Assembly: GCA_964359785.1 (NCBI GenBank)
Contig: CAYHWL010000088.1
Coordinates: forward strand, 1-6,580
Source: JACQSU01 sp964359785
GTDB lineage: Archaea; Nanobdellota; Nanobdellia; Woesearchaeales; JAGWAF01
Direction of reading: 5' to 3'
DNA length: 6,580 nt
Shown: piece after piece, positions 5,780-6,580 of the stretch
How positions within the stretch are numbered: position 1 is the stretch's first letter
How the letters are laid out: the number at the start of each line of letters is the position of its first letter
Made by a program: the position numbers and the translations under genes
The notes under the pieces: generated by a model
The model's input: only the letters and a program-made list of their open reading frames with translations
Databases searched by the model: none
What the model was told of the DNA's origin: nothing

Positions 5780-6580
5780 ATGGTTGAAAGTCTAAGAGAT
5801 GGAATGTATGATTTTGCTTCTAAGAGGATCAAAACAGCGATAGTCGCGATTGCAGCTACAGCAGCTTCAATTGCCACGCCATTGGGGGCTTACGCATGCC
5901 CTATTCCCTACGAGAAAAGGGATGAAGTGTCTATCTACTGGAATCAGCCAGAAGTCCAATCAGCGCTAAAGTCCACTCACCAGAAAGATTCTCTTGTCGA
6001 AAAGCTCAACAAAGCATTGGCAGACAAGGACAACACAAAACTCCGGACCAAAGGACCAAACATCTATCTCACGATTAAAGGCAATGAATATACTATCTTG
6101 ACCAACAAGGATATCTCTAAGAGGGTTGAGACCATCGCTGGTTGCAATGTGAAAAAGTCTGATTTGGAAAATGCGCTTGACGCTCCACAAACCAAGGAAG
6201 AGGAAGAAGACGCCGAAGAGACAGGTTGTCACGGCGGCTGTCACCAACCTGCCCCACAAGCGCCCCCAGTTTACAATCCACAACCAGCCCCACAAGCGCC
6301 TCCAGCGATTCCAAGAGTGAACTATGGGCAGCCAGCTCCACAAGCGCCCCTTGCAAAAAACGACCAGACTCAAGATAACCTTACTTACAGCAGGCACAAT
6401 CAAGGCGTCCACCAGGCGCAAGAAATCCAAGAGACCAATCCGGAATCTCACAGGAAACGAAGGAGTAATGCTTGGATTATCCTGCCTATCGCAGTAGGTG
6501 CCTGGCTCTTATCTACTAGAGGCCGTGGCAACAGTTCCCCTCCAAGCAACGGCGGCGGAAGCGGCGGTAGCAACAACGGC
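5780..6580 (+). CDS. Secreted/membrane protein with PAPQAP repeats and Gly/Ser-rich region (3' end outside window)
   Basis: Family not recognised. 267 codons are present with no stop; the C terminus lies beyond the window. Seen: a signal peptide with an unusually long n-region (1-18), hydrophobic core 19-34 and an A-X-A site before Cys40 (AYA|C); a small domain of about 95 residues (40-135) with C40 and C122; an acidic run (139-147); a Cys/His cluster C150-H-G-G-C154-H155; three copies of QPAPQAP (156-191); a Gln/Asn/His-rich stretch; a basic patch RKRR (225-228); a membrane span about 230-245; then basic RGR and a Gly/Ser/Asn-rich segment (251-267). If the signal is cleaved, the N-terminal part is outside and the span anchors it. 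Basic residues on both sides of the span leave its orientation uncertain. Sequons: N200-L-T and N251-S-S. The Gly/Ser segment may link to a further domain. The Pro/Gln linker resembles that of the 535-aa neighbour. The start is well supported by the ribosome site. Confidence 0.88.
   Translation, partial: MVESLRDGMYDFASKRIKTAIVAIAATAASIATPLGAYACPIPYEKRDEVSIYWNQPEVQSALKSTHQKDSLVEKLNKALADKDNTKLRTKGPNIYLTIKGNEYTILTNKDISKRVETIAGCNVKKSDLENALDAPQTKEEEEDAEETGCHGGCHQPAPQAPPVYNPQPAPQAPPAIPRVNYGQPAPQAPLAKNDQTQDNLTYSRHNQGVHQAQEIQETNPESHRKRRSNAWIILPIAVGAWLLSTRGRGNSSPPSNGGGSGGSNNG
6245..6352 (+). repeat. Three copies of a QPAPQAP-coding repeat
   Basis: Copies lie at 6245-6268, 6281-6304 and 6329-6352, each coding QPAPQAP plus P or L. 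Spacing is 36 and 48 nt, so the intervening residues vary in length and sequence. All three share CCACAAGCGCC at the core. The composition is that of an extended, rigid linker passing through or along a cell envelope. Confidence 0.8.

Noticed and set aside
5888..5899. Lipoprotein lipobox around Cys40 of the PAPQAP protein
   Set aside because: The residues before the Cys are A-Y-A, without the usual Leu at -3 or small residue at -2; an ordinary signal peptidase site fits better.
6227..6244. Heme c binding site CxxCH
   Set aside because: The cluster is C-H-G-G-C-H, that is three residues between the cysteines, so it does not match the standard motif.
5966..6451. Minus-strand open frame of 161 codons
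   Set aside because: It is antisense to the PAPQAP-repeat gene; its Trp/Leu/Val-rich product is what reverse-complemented Pro/Gln codons give, and it has no ribosome site or promoter.
6467..6580. C-terminal sorting signal (archaeosortase type) in the PAPQAP protein
   Set aside because: The membrane segment is flanked by basic residues but is followed by a Gly/Ser-rich stretch that continues past the window, not a short basic tail, and no PGF-like motif precedes it.

Overview
The window reads as archaeal. It holds the 5' two thirds of an archaeal-type oligosaccharyltransferase (AglB/STT3), a complete geranylgeranyl-reductase-family flavoprotein typical of ether-lipid makers, AT-rich TATA boxes about 26-30 nt upstream of starts with little or no leader, and GGTG/GGAGG ribosome sites where a leader exists. 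The long soluble insert in the first external loop of AglB resembles, from memory, STT3 proteins of DPANN archaea (Woesearchaeota/Pacearchaeota-like); the lineage is an inference and no rRNA or marker gene here confirms it.

Layout: two genes lie on the minus strand. The reductase (2719 to 1643) is followed after 70 nt by aglB (GTG at 1572, running off the left edge). Both appear to have their own promoter. A 120-nt divergent intergenic region (2720-2839) separates them from three plus-strand genes: a 535-aa exported protein (2840-4447), a 394-aa single-span membrane protein with a coiled coil (4497-5681), and a secreted or membrane protein (5780 to beyond 6580) with Pro/Gln repeats, a second membrane segment and a Gly/Ser-rich region cut by the window end. 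I recognise no family for any of the three. Each is preceded by a very similar promoter element, CAWCTTTWTAAA, so they look like three separately transcribed units with a common promoter type.

How they may fit together: the reductase saturates isoprenoid chains of membrane lipids or of the dolichol-type glycan carrier, AglB moves the glycan from that carrier to Asn in exported proteins, and the three plus-strand products carry N-X-S/T sequons in segments predicted to be outside. The neighbourhood is therefore an envelope region. That the three unknowns form one cell-surface assembly is suggested by promoter similarity, a shared PAP(E/Q)APPAI linker between the first and third, and complementary topologies, but it is not shown.

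Coding density is high and no gap exceeds 120 nt. I see no tRNA, rRNA, CRISPR array, insertion sequence, attachment site or origin.
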